From contig OX457026.1 in the NCBI GenBank assembly GCA_949752745.1, forward strand, positions 49,484,595 through 49,548,594: 64,000 nucleotides of DNA, in the 5' to 3' direction. Shown here piece by piece: positions 60,001 to 64,000 of the stretch. Position numbers and translations under genes: made by a program. The notes under the pieces were generated by a model. That model was not told the DNA's origin. It saw only the letters and a program-made list of their open reading frames with translations, and ran no database searches. The stretch is from Protula sp. h YS-2021. Lineage: Eukaryota; Annelida; Polychaeta; Sabellida; Serpulidae. How positions within the stretch are numbered: position 1 is the stretch's first letter; the number at the start of each line of letters is the position of its first letter.

Positions 60001-63000
60001 TAAAGTTTCAAGACAATAACGATATTTTTTATAGAACCGTCCGACTGAAACAAGGAATACCCATATAAAATTTGAACACAAGATCTTGTTTATAATAAAC
60101 ACATATTTTACGTGATGACGTCATACGCCGCATTCGTTCGTTCTACTCGCGAAAAATTCCATAGTATTTCGGACCAACCAAGCAACAATACCACCAAGTT
60201 TCAACTTTCTCCGATGTTCAGCAGCTGAGAATTTTCGCACACAAGATTTTTACGTGATGACGTAATACACCTGCATTAATCAAGTGACATGCGTGAAACG
60301 CTGACAGAACCGTCCGACTGACCAAAAGAATATCACTATAAAATTTGACTTCGATAGGACTTTCCGTTATCGAGATATTTTGCACACAAGATCTTGTTTA
60401 TAATATATACATATTTTATGTGATGACGTCATACGCCGCATTCGTTCGTTCTACTCGCGAAAAATTCTCCAGAGTCTTTCGAACCAACCAAGCAACAATC
60501 CCACTAAGTTTCAAGTTTCTCCGATGTTCAGCGGCAGAGAAATTTGGCACACAAGATTTTTACGTATTTTTTACGTAATTACGTCATACGCCTGCCCTAA
60601 TCACGTGACATGCATCAAAAGTTGAAAGAACCGTCCGACCTAACCAAGGAATAAAACGATCAAGTTTGAAGTCGATCCGACGTTTCGTTCTCGAGATATC
60701 TTGCACACAACACTTTGTTCACAACAGACTGACACACAAACAAACGTACACACACACAGAACGTATAAACACTATATGTCTCCCCTTGGTCGGGGAGACA
60801 TAATAACAAGAATACCCAGGTGGAAACTTACGTGCGCGTTTTCATTGAAACTATAGGATATACGTTTTATTTGCGTTTTGACCAATATTTCCGGCAATTT
60901 TTGGCGAATTACCAAAATAAGTAAAAGCCAGGTAGGTAGTAATATGTGCCACTATTACATAACGTTACATAGCAATACGGTTATTTTCCTGGCGTCAGTT
61001 AAAATTTTTCAGAAAAGTCTGCTACAGTCAGACTACTTTAATGGAGTTCGTCAAGATTTTACTGAAAATACTTCTTTGTTTTTTTTTCGCCAAAACTTTA
61101 GCCAATTTTCGACCAGTCACTAAAAATAAGGTAGGTAGTAACGCCTGCTACCTTCACCTAACACTTCAAGAAAGTACAATTATTTTCCTAGAGTTTCAGC
61201 TTCAACAAAAAGCAATTAGGTTTTCGCCAACTTTTGGCGAATCCTCAAAACAAGTAGCAGATAGGTGGACACCCTACCTTTCACCAAAATTGTAGAATGC
61301 TTCCATGAAAGTTTAACAGAAAACTTTTTTTTATTGGCCAATAATTCCCCTAATTTTTTGTCGAAAAAAGGTAATACACAGGTAGTAAAAAGGTAGTAAT
61401 GTATGCTACTGCTACTTAAAATTACAAGGCAATGGGGATATTTTTTCTGGAGTTCCGCTAAGATTTTACTGAAAATTTGTTGGCTTTTCGCCAAAATTTA
61501 CGTCGATTTAATGGACAATCACCAAAAAAGTAACAGCCAGTAAGGTAATCTTGATTGTAGTGTTACTTACAATTTCAAGAGAGTAAAGCTATTTTCCTGG
61601 ACTTAGTTACGATTTCAAGGCAGTTTTTTTTTTTTTTAGTTTTTCGCCAAAATTTTCGCCAACTTTTGGCCAATCACCAAACACTGTACCAGCCAGGTAG
61701 ATAGGAAGGCTTGCTACCTTTTCGTAAAATTTCAAAATTTTAAGACTATTTTCCTGGAGATCGTCAAGATTTTACTGAAAATAAGATGGTTTTTCGTCAA
61801 GATTTCCGCCAATTTTTGGCCGATCACGAAAAGCTAACACCCAGGAATAGAGCTTGGTACCCTTAGCTAAAATTGCGAGACAGTAGTGCTAGTTTCCTTG
61901 AGTTGTTTAAGATTTCACTGAAAATGTTTTTCACCAAAATTTTGGCCAATTTTTCGCCAATCGCCAAAAAAGTAACAAACAGTTAGGTAGTAACGCTTGC
62001 TACACCCACTTACAATTTCAAGGCAGTAATACTATTTTCCTGGGGTTCATTAAGATTTTACTTAATTTTCTCCTTTTTCTTGGGGAGGGGGGGGGGGGGG
62101 GGGTTCAACAAATTTTTCGTAATTTTTTTTGGCGAATCACCAAAAAAAGTACCAGCCAGATAGATAGTAACGCTTACAAGCTTTATTTGAAATATCAAGA
62201 TAGAAAGACTATTTTCCATCATTTATTATAGATTTTATTGAATGTTTTTTTATTTTCGTCAAAATATTCACCTATTATTTGGCCAATCACAACAAAAAGG
62301 AACAGGGAGGTAAGTAATAATGCCTGATACCTTTACTAAGTTACTAACACTATTTTCCAACAGTTATTTAAGGATTTACTGAAAATTATACGGTTTTTCG
62401 CCAAAATTTTCGCCAATTTTGGCCAATCACCAACAAGAAGTAATAGCCAGATAGCCAGATGCTTGCTAGTCTCACTTAAAATTTCAAGACAGTAAGACTT
62501 TTTTCCTTGAGATAGTTAAGATTTTATTAAAACAATTTTAGTTTTCGCCAAAATTTTTGACGAATTACGATTTTACTGAAAATTTGTTGTTTTTTTTTTT
62601 TGCCAAAATTTTCGCCAACTTTTATCCAATAAGCAAAAAAAGGTAATAACGAGATAGGTAGTTTGTTTGGTCTTTAACGTCCCGTTCACAACTATGATGG
62701 GTTAGGACGCACTTGCTAAAGGATTAAGCGGGGAAAAAAGAAGGAAAAATGAAGAAATAGTAAAAGAAGAATGAGAAAGAAATACCGATTAGTCGCCTAC
62801 TAAGCCATGCACAGAACAGAAAGCAGTGGGCGTATTCTTAAGATTCCCCGCAGCCTACAGTTGGATGATAGGGAGTAACGCTTGTTACTATCACTTAAAA
62901 TTTCTACTTTCCTAGAAGTAGTTAGATTTTACGAAGAAATTCTTTTCTGCCAATCGCCAGGTGGACACCAACTTATGCACCCAACCTTCCACCAAAATTT

Positions 63001-63434
63001 TAGAACGTTTCCATCAAAACCCTAGGAGGAGATACCTTTTAAAGAAATTTGGTTTTTGGCCAATATTTCCGCCAAGTTTTGGCGAAAAAAATTATAATAA
63101 TAGCCAGGTACTTATGTCTGCTACCACCAATCAAAACTGCAAGACTTTCAAGCTAAACACCTAGCAGGAGATACGACTTTCAACTGAAATGCGTACATAC
63201 ACACATGCTTTCAACGATTGCTGCTTCTTCGGAAGCTGGGGCTAAAAACAGTCTCTGAGCTCTGAATCACATATCGATATTTAGCTACACTTCAGTCATC
63301 CTGTTCATTGTGACCGGCTGAGTTAAGGAAATTTACCATTTCTGAGTTGCTTCCGCCATACTGCTTCATGACTTTTTCTTGAACATTCCCTATAAGCGCG
63401 TCTGAGCACAAAGCCAGCGAGATTAAAAACACGC
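30474..63434 (-). CDS. SLC35B3: SLC35B3 orthologue, Golgi PAPS transporter 2 (partial, four exons)
   Basis: Exons in transcript order: 63434-63337, 40436-40344, 40155-40044, 30543-30474. Introns are about 22.9 kb, 188 bp and 9.5 kb. All have GT donors and AG acceptors and phases fit (0, 0, 1). The product carries hallmark SLC35B3 blocks: SLALCSDALIGNVQEK, SNSEM joined to VFYSYGVGF, ETYGYAFLFSLSGYLG, LIKSFGALLAVT, then V-TTCRKAVTIILSF and FSKPFT. The family moves the sulfate donor PAPS from cytosol into the Golgi in exchange for nucleotide and has about ten membrane helices; this part covers roughly the C-terminal third. Missing: upstream exons (right of the window) and the last exon. One difference from the vertebrate form as I recall it is Cys for Gly in TTGRKA. 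Confidence 0.9.
30544..30984 (+). repeat. Two element heads in tandem (families N and 60-bp)
   Basis: 30624-30780 carries an N-family head (CCAGCCGAGATCTAGTGAATCA). 30781-30970 carries the TCGTCCAGGGACAAAGTCCC leader seen at 25.4 and 48.1 kb. Both are truncated by the next element. Confidence 0.5.
30985..31750 (+). repeat. Array of 132-145-bp monomers (CACAAGCCGTA family)
   Basis: About five units marked by CACAAGCCGTATGC, ATAAATGAAATCGGAT and GTAGGAGAAGATGCATTTT. A second array is at 33480-33925. Confidence 0.7.
31751..32153 (+). repeat. Family N element, left part
   Basis: Head CAATGTCCAGGGGCATTG (31755-31772) then TAACCAGCCGAGATCTAGT and diverged N monomers. Resumes after the K element at 32965. 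Confidence 0.6.
32154..32964 (+). mobile_element. Family K element, copy 1
   Basis: Head hairpin GTCAGTGAAACTGAC followed by TATGTCACCCGCCGGCG. About four monomers of 169-171 bp (CTTGAGTGTGTTAACAAA at about 32371, 32541, 32712, 32882). Then GTCGACAGACGTACGG microsatellite and the perfect tail hairpin AGTCCCCC-GGC-GGGGGACT (32946-32964). Inserted in N sequence. Confidence 0.65.
32965..33179 (+). repeat. Family N element, right part
   Basis: N monomers (GAAAATTTTAAAATGCCC, TTTAGCCAATTTTCTTT) continuing the interrupted element. Confidence 0.55.
33180..33479 (+). repeat. Repeat P, copy 1
   Basis: Shares GAGACAGGATCCTCG-TGTAAGG and TATACAGTAAAA-CTC-ATTACT with copy 2 at 34605-34868. The CAGTAAAACCTC motif recalls pogo/Tigger-type TIRs, but no opposite TIR was seen. 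Confidence 0.5.
33480..33925 (+). repeat. CACAAGCC-family array, copy 2
   Basis: Three monomers of about 138 bp (about 33571, 33708, 33847) with the same conserved blocks as 30985-31750. Confidence 0.65.
33926..34604 (+). repeat. Family N element
   Basis: Head AATGTCCAAGGACATT (33922-33937) plus GTGACCAGCCGAGATCTAGT, then four N monomers (GGATCGCCAGAAAAG, CAATCCAA, GATCCAGATC). Confidence 0.6.
34605..34868 (+). repeat. Repeat P, copy 2
   Basis: Second copy of the 33180-33479 repeat, with a 50-bp internal deletion. Confidence 0.5.
34869..36360 (+). repeat. Family R array (about 110-bp monomers)
   Basis: About 13 diverged units: GGGGACGTTTTGGCCCTAAA, TTCATTTGGGGACCTTATGG, GCTTAATAAAGCGTTAATTT. 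Spacing of the last motif is about 110 bp or multiples of it. Confidence 0.75.
36361..36464 (+). repeat. Family N fragment
   Basis: One N monomer left of the SINE. Confidence 0.45.
36465..36718 (-). mobile_element. tRNA-derived SINE, copy 2 (5'-truncated)
   Basis: Same body and tail as 22311-22547. The A box and 5' part of the tRNA-like head are missing; it stops after GATCTTCCAGTC. A 32-bp block (CAGCAAGGAGGAGATTTTAA and flanks) is duplicated at about 36597 and 36643. Confidence 0.75.
36719..37800 (+). repeat. Family N arrays with two hairpin tails
   Basis: N monomers (TTGGCCAATTTTCGG, GGATCGCCAAAAAAG, ATTCGTACAAAATT). Two tail hairpins, ACCAGCCCGACGAAGTCGGC at about 37240 and GACCAGCCCGACTAAGTCGG at about 37364, each preceded by CAGACGACGGATACCC. 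Poly-C/A runs at 37618-37660. Confidence 0.65.
37801..38109. repeat. Direct repeat about 45 bp, 180 bp apart
   Basis: ACATGAGGAGTAAATC and GATTTGAAATGTGTGTGCTT recur at 37854-37898 and 38033-38079. No gene. Confidence 0.6.
38110..38691 (+). repeat. Family N array, interrupted by K copy 2
   Basis: Four N monomers of 150-160 bp. Broken at about 38690 and completed at 39734-39860. Confidence 0.65.
38692..39733 (+). mobile_element. Family K element, copy 2
   Basis: Head GTCATCAGTGAAACTGAT then AATGTCCCGCGCC. Monomers at about 38872, 39047, 39218 and 39386 (168-175 bp) and a truncated one near 39655. GTCGACAGACGGACAGACAG and tail hairpin around AGTCCCCGGCGTGGGACT. Removal rejoins N sequence (GAGAACA + AGCATTTTAAGT). 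Confidence 0.65.
39734..39860 (+). repeat. Family N tail
   Basis: Ends with CAGACGACGCATGCCC and a hairpin around GACCAGGCCGACGAAGTCAG (about 39807-39845). Confidence 0.6.
40044..40155 (-). CDS. SLC35B3: SLC35B3 exon c
   Basis: 112 bp, 37 codons plus one base. Acceptor ACTTTTGCAG, donor GTACGT. Encodes YPVETYGYAFLFSLSGYLGV and LIKSFGALLAVT, among the most conserved parts of the family. Confidence 0.92.
40344..40436 (-). CDS. SLC35B3: SLC35B3 exon b
   Basis: 93 bp, 31 codons, phase 0 at both ends. Acceptor TTTTCGGCAG, donor GTAAGTATG. Encodes a membrane helix beginning VFYSYGVGFFMILAF and ending FTFCTE. Confidence 0.9.
40437..40639. repeat. Intron sequence with a truncated N-type head and poly-G/poly-A runs
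   Basis: Head-like AATGCCTGGGGCAT then GAGACCAGCCAG at 40474-40500, followed by G and A homopolymers. Confidence 0.45.
40640..41147 (+). repeat. Family Q array, left part
   Basis: Monomers of 143-167 bp (GAGATATCGCCCGGACAAAA, TATACTTTCTTCCTGTAAGG). Each holds its own GACAGACGGACGGAC microsatellite block. Interrupted by H copy 2. Confidence 0.7.
41148..41929 (+). mobile_element. Family H element, copy 2 (complete, 0.8 kb)
   Basis: Head palindrome CATGTCCAAGGACATG (41151-41166), then ACCCAGTCGAG. Three to four monomers with CCGCCATTTCGG/TTGTCAGTTTTT. Tail hairpin TAACCCAG-t-CCGAC / GTCGGCTGGGTTA (41894-41923). Inserted in a Q monomer after GCCCGGACAAAAA. Confidence 0.65.
41930..42240 (+). repeat. 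Family Q array, right part
   Basis: Two monomers, then ACAGACAGACGAACGGACAG as the final microsatellite. Confidence 0.65.
42287..44832 (+). mobile_element. M/CRE element, copy 2 (complete, about 2.5 kb)
   Basis: Starts CTAGAGCGGCCAGTGCACAC. M body to about 43640, then seven to eight CRE half-monomers (each near TACGTRATGACGTCATACRCC), (CA)n run 44757-44787, CAGAACGTACAAACAC, and tail hairpin TATGTCTCCGCTTGGTCGGG continuing to GAGACATA (44803-44829). No protein-coding capacity. Confidence 0.7.
44833..45130 (+). repeat. Family G monomers with (TA)n
   Basis: Two G monomers split by a (TA)n run at 45041-45073. Confidence 0.6.
45131..45800 (+). repeat. GATATC-rich direct-repeat pair
   Basis: About 170 bp starting TATGGAATGCCGTT at 45130 recurs at 45606. 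Both contain TTTTTGATATCAAAA, TATCAATAAATCAAT and TTGCTATCAATAATT. The 300 bp between them hold GATATCAATAATAACAAC-type sequence but no gene. Confidence 0.65.
45801..46369. mobile_element. AT-rich region with a partial MITE end at 46085-46172
   Basis: GTAGACTATTCCGGAATAGC and TTGCTTCATAATTCTTATTT match the right arm of the MITE at 49237-49628. The other arm is missing. 46170-46260 resembles M-body sequence (TCCGGGTCCAGAAGG...). Confidence 0.45.
46370..47058 (+). mobile_element. CRE-repeat element
   Basis: Four half-monomers, one perfect TGACGTCA (46856-46863), (CA)n at 46987-47008 and tail hairpin TATGTCTCCCTTTGGTCGGG (47028-47052). Confidence 0.7.
47059..47299 (+). repeat. Family G monomers
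   Basis: Two diverged monomers (TTTTCGCCAATATGTTAACC). Confidence 0.5.
47300..48114 (+). repeat. Family N element(s) and unique intron
   Basis: Head AATGTCCTGGGACATT (47312-47327) and N monomers to about 47620. 47640-47960 is unremarkable AT-rich sequence with C/A runs at 47862-47893. N monomers again 47965-48114. Confidence 0.5.
48115..49236 (+). repeat. 60-bp tandem array with leader, left block
   Basis: Leader TGTCCAAGGACAAAGTACCA as at 25.4 kb, then about 15 units (GCGTTGATGCGCGGTTCGCA, GGACCAGTGCGCATGTTTAT). A 250-300-bp segment is duplicated within it (near 48405-48580 and 48650-48820). Confidence 0.8.
49237..49628. mobile_element. 392-bp MITE with about 112-bp TIRs and TA target duplication
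   Basis: Left arm TAACAGTGTATTATTTAAAA (49237 on) and right arm, read inverted, AAACAGTGTATTATTTAAAA (from 49628) match over about 112 bp with about 10 differences. TA at 49235-49236 and 49629-49630 is the target duplication; removing the element restores CAACTTACGTTGATAAG, a normal 60-bp unit. Both arms carry GTCTATTCCGGAATAGAC, itself palindromic. TA targets suggest mobilisation by a Tc1/mariner-superfamily transposase. Confidence 0.85.
49629..50048 (+). repeat. 60-bp tandem array, right block
   Basis: About seven further units interrupted from the left block only by the MITE. Confidence 0.8.
50049..51171 (+). repeat. Family N array
   Basis: Seven monomers of 150-169 bp marked by GGATCGCCAAAA (50102, 50271, 50421, 50573, 50733, 50891, 51049) with GATCAAAATTGTGGGAGAAG. 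Confidence 0.75.
51172..51832 (-). mobile_element. I/Nimb-like LINE fragment D (RT thumb to RNase H)
   Basis: Coding frame about 51749-51170: AMQYTTKLYANKKNPTYNSV, then an RNase H domain with its three acidic residues visible (YTDDSKLGEKSAAS, SAEIKALHFAI, YVDSMSVLQSI). Usual DGS is DDS. Cut off after RNase H at N-family sequence; its upstream end abuts the 3' UTR of element A at 51832/51833, so it is a separate copy. Confidence 0.75.
51949..53163 (-). pseudogene. LINE A: RT thumb, RNase H and terminal zinc-knuckle-like segment
   Basis: Fragments 53163-52765 (SPAESLQVESNEEPLDIQRL onward), 52760-52480 (RNase H remnants with stops), 52481-52227 and 52197-51949. The last contains MHRVRIGHIYTTHGYLLRG, then C-x2-C ... 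H-x4-C (CIGCQERLTVKHILLNC), the usual end of I-superfamily polyproteins. Frameshifts and stops inactivate it. Confidence 0.75.
53174..54509 (-). pseudogene. LINE A: reverse transcriptase
   Basis: Frames 54509-53904, 54067-53585 and 53428-53174. Motifs: PPISLTSSLCKALERMIAAR, SGFRKESTIDHLVRLE, VFFDLEKAYDTAWKHRV (motif A intact). Motif B region is frameshifted near 53620. VDDFAMS-type motif C lies out of frame near 53520. The thumb has KTVCMHFRNKR and NKFLGLILDSKLNF. Confidence 0.8.
54451..55324 (-). pseudogene. LINE A: APE endonuclease, main part
   Basis: Main frame 55119-54451: ICNIYLPPPSKP, VLFLGDFNEHSDLWG, TSSKTSMDLTMAS, DDNYGSDHFPVLL (terminal SDH motif), then the linker toward RT. Upstream, PSIFCLQETYGS (catalytic E) lies at about 55305-55270 after two small frame breaks. 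The first residues (WNIRGFWTNQIDLL) are separated by the insertion, at 55808-55875. Confidence 0.75.
55325..55804 (-). mobile_element. 480-bp 5'-truncated sister copy nested in LINE A
   Basis: Contains the HRVRIGHTYITHGYLLRG frame (55726-55478), 3' UTR and a TCAA-repeat tail (55325-55341). Nearly identical to 51833-52265. GGT flanks both sides (55322-55324, 55805-55807), a 3-bp target duplication; across the insertion the endonuclease frame is continuous. Confidence 0.8.
55880..56760 (-). pseudogene. LINE A: ORF1 (gag-like) remnant
   Basis: Read with frameshifts on the - strand: KLSPFAIEKGLNGIVG, TVKRLRSGSPLVHVTDRR, GVPLRAAAHRTLDTSKGVV, SVEEIMEEMK, ALVLTFNKPTLPAKIKMGYL. These are conserved blocks of I/Nimb ORF1 proteins. 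The expected CCHC knuckle after them is mutated (CFMPDRLGLGK). A Ser/Pro/Lys-rich end follows (KTPKPSTSKISEP). Several stops, for example after PELKF and YKSD. Confidence 0.7.
57056..58560 (-). mobile_element. I/Nimb-like LINE fragment B (RT region)
   Basis: Second copy of the same family, diverged from A, covering the endonuclease-RT linker to RT motif D/thumb. Left end joins the 5' UTR of A at about 57056; right end joins CRE repeats at about 58560. Confidence 0.75.
57149..58514 (-). pseudogene. LINE fragment B: reverse transcriptase
   Basis: Frames 58514-58323, 58339-58034, about 57960-57700 (in a frame other than the longest ORF: AAGSDDIHYQTLKHLP, WREAIIIPVPKPNK) and 57664-57149. Motifs: QSGFRKQRNTLDHLV, VFFDLERVFDTAWKQG (A), RFPQGCILSVLLFL (B), SVFVDDFAIS (C, intact FVDD). 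Broken by several frameshifts. Confidence 0.8.
58561..59849 (+). mobile_element. CRE-repeat element
   Basis: Seven to eight half-monomers (TACGTGATGACGTCATACGC and TACGTAATGACGTC alternating), (CA)n at 59759-59783 and tail hairpin TATGTCTTCCCTTGGTCGGG (59821-59848). A 48-bp LINE tail is inserted at 59693-59740. Confidence 0.75.
59693..59740 (-). mobile_element. 48-bp I-like LINE 3' tail with 9-bp target duplication
   Basis: AACGGGTTGCTGGTGTCGTT plus CAATCAATCAATA tail (on -), matching the end of the 55325-55804 copy. CATTTTGTT flanks both sides (59684-59692, 59741-59749). An extremely 5'-truncated insertion. Confidence 0.75.
59850..60020 (+). repeat. Family G monomer
   Basis: One monomer plus (TTTCGCCAATATTTCCACC) between two CRE elements. 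Confidence 0.55.
60021..60814 (+). mobile_element. CRE-repeat element with perfect tail hairpin
   Basis: Four to five half-monomers, (CA)n at 60747-60758 and the perfect 11-bp stem TATGTCTCCCC-TTGGTC-GGGGAGACATA (60775-60802). Confidence 0.8.
60815..62654 (+). repeat. Family G array, about 12 monomers of about 148 bp
   Basis: Unit: TTTTCGCCAAAATTTTCGCC, TTTTGGCCAATCACCAAAAA, AGTAACAGCCAGGTAGGTAG, AAGATTTTACTGAAAAT. A poly-G run is at 62085-62103. This is the longest G array. Confidence 0.8.
62655..62862 (-). mobile_element. SINE-like repeat S2, copy 2
   Basis: Matches 20075-20305 (see there); inserted in the G array. Confidence 0.5.
62863..63190 (+). repeat. Family G monomers, distal
   Basis: Two to three diverged monomers ending near the SLC35B3 exon; 63191-63336 is unremarkable intron. 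Confidence 0.55.
63337..63434 (-). CDS. SLC35B3: SLC35B3 exon a
   Basis: 98 bp. Acceptor TTGCTTACAG, donor GTAAAT. Encodes a Gly completed across the junction, then VFLISLALCSDALIGNVQEK and on to NSEM (32 full codons), ending in phase 0. Confidence 0.9.
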
Positions 63435-63459
63435 CTGTAAGCAAATCAAAATTATCATT

Positions 63460-64000
63460 AAACAACAATGTCCGTGGACATTGTACCCAGCCCTAAAAGC
63501 GAAGACATAATCAAATTAAGTGGAAGGAGGAACCTACCAATTTTGACAAAATTTAATTTGGTATAAGACCTTATGGACAACATTGTGTTAGGGTATGCGA
63601 AAATGACATTTAGAGCACACTTTACTTGTGTGCATGAAATGTGTAGTTATTAGCAGCTTACTTTGCAGGAAGTGTGTTTTCAGAGTAAGTTGTGCCTATC
63701 CTCATTTTTGTTGGTAAAGAGAACAGTCGCGACATTTTCATAGAGCAGGGGGTTGTCAGGGTATGCAGCAACGACATTTAGAGCACACTTGTGGTATAAC
63801 CGTGCCGTTTAGTATATATGGTGGTTTTAAGACGTAGAATGTGTATTTGATGCAGCTTATGCCCCACTGTATTTATTTGTACCGTAGGATACCTAAAATA
63901 TATGTGCTTTTTTCGAATACCAAGCAGCACCCTTTGGTGCAGTCTCTTTCCTTTTATATGTTGCTAAGTGACGAATGAGCTTTGGTTTGAGCATTTTGGC
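63460..64000 (+). repeat. Head palindrome and about 168-bp repeats at the right edge
   Basis: Head CAATGTCCGTGGACATTG (63465-63482) then TACCCAGCCC. Repeats with GGGTATGCGAAAATGACATT (63592) and GGGTATGCAGCAACGACATT (63760). Intronic, upstream of SLC35B3 exon a. The element runs off the window. Confidence 0.6.

Overview
The window is nuclear DNA of an animal. It has spliced exons with GT/AG introns, an SLC35B3-type transporter gene, several clades of non-LTR retrotransposon (LINE), a tRNA-derived SINE, and many rolling-circle-like non-autonomous elements that carry tandem cores and (ACGG)n or (CA)n tracts. That last element type resembles the 'pearl'/HINE elements known from bivalve molluscs, so a marine mollusc or other lophotrochozoan is the best guess. 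The species cannot be fixed from sequence alone.

Only two host genes are seen. (1) At the left edge on the + strand are the last four exons of a BTB/POZ protein (80-119, 352-526, 768-891, 1125-1298). It ends in a Cys-rich tail. (2) On the - strand, four exons of an SLC35B3 orthologue (Golgi PAPS transporter 2) lie at 63337-63434, 40344-40436, 40044-40155 and 30474-30543. Splice phases and protein order agree. Its 5' exons lie beyond the right edge and its last exon was not found. Most of 30.5-63.3 kb is therefore intron: one of about 22.8 kb, one of about 9.5 kb.

The rest is transposable-element landscape. 2.1-7.1 kb: a nearly complete CR1-like LINE (-). 7.7-16.9 kb: a 0.5-kb TIR element, a second copy of which is split by a 7.8-kb element whose core is about 45 monomers of about 169 bp arranged in 12-monomer higher-order repeats. 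16.9-30 kb: elements with TGACGTCA-bearing dimeric repeats, a SINE, an L2-like LINE fragment, and 60-bp and 70-bp tandem arrays. 30-51 kb: introns filled by nested families of 110-170-bp tandem repeats, plus a 392-bp MITE with TA target duplications at 49.2 kb. 51.2-58.6 kb: three pieces of an I/Nimb-like LINE with RNase H (-), one carrying a self-nested truncated copy. 58.6-64 kb: more TGACGTCA repeats and about 148-bp arrays.

The strongest unusual signal is the coherent structure of the non-autonomous elements. They have a small 'head' palindrome, a core of 110-170-bp monomers, a microsatellite and a perfect 'tail' hairpin. Insertion sites can be reconstructed inside the window between A/A (T/T) with no target duplication, as expected for Helentron-type transposition. 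Several families show matching changes in head and tail.
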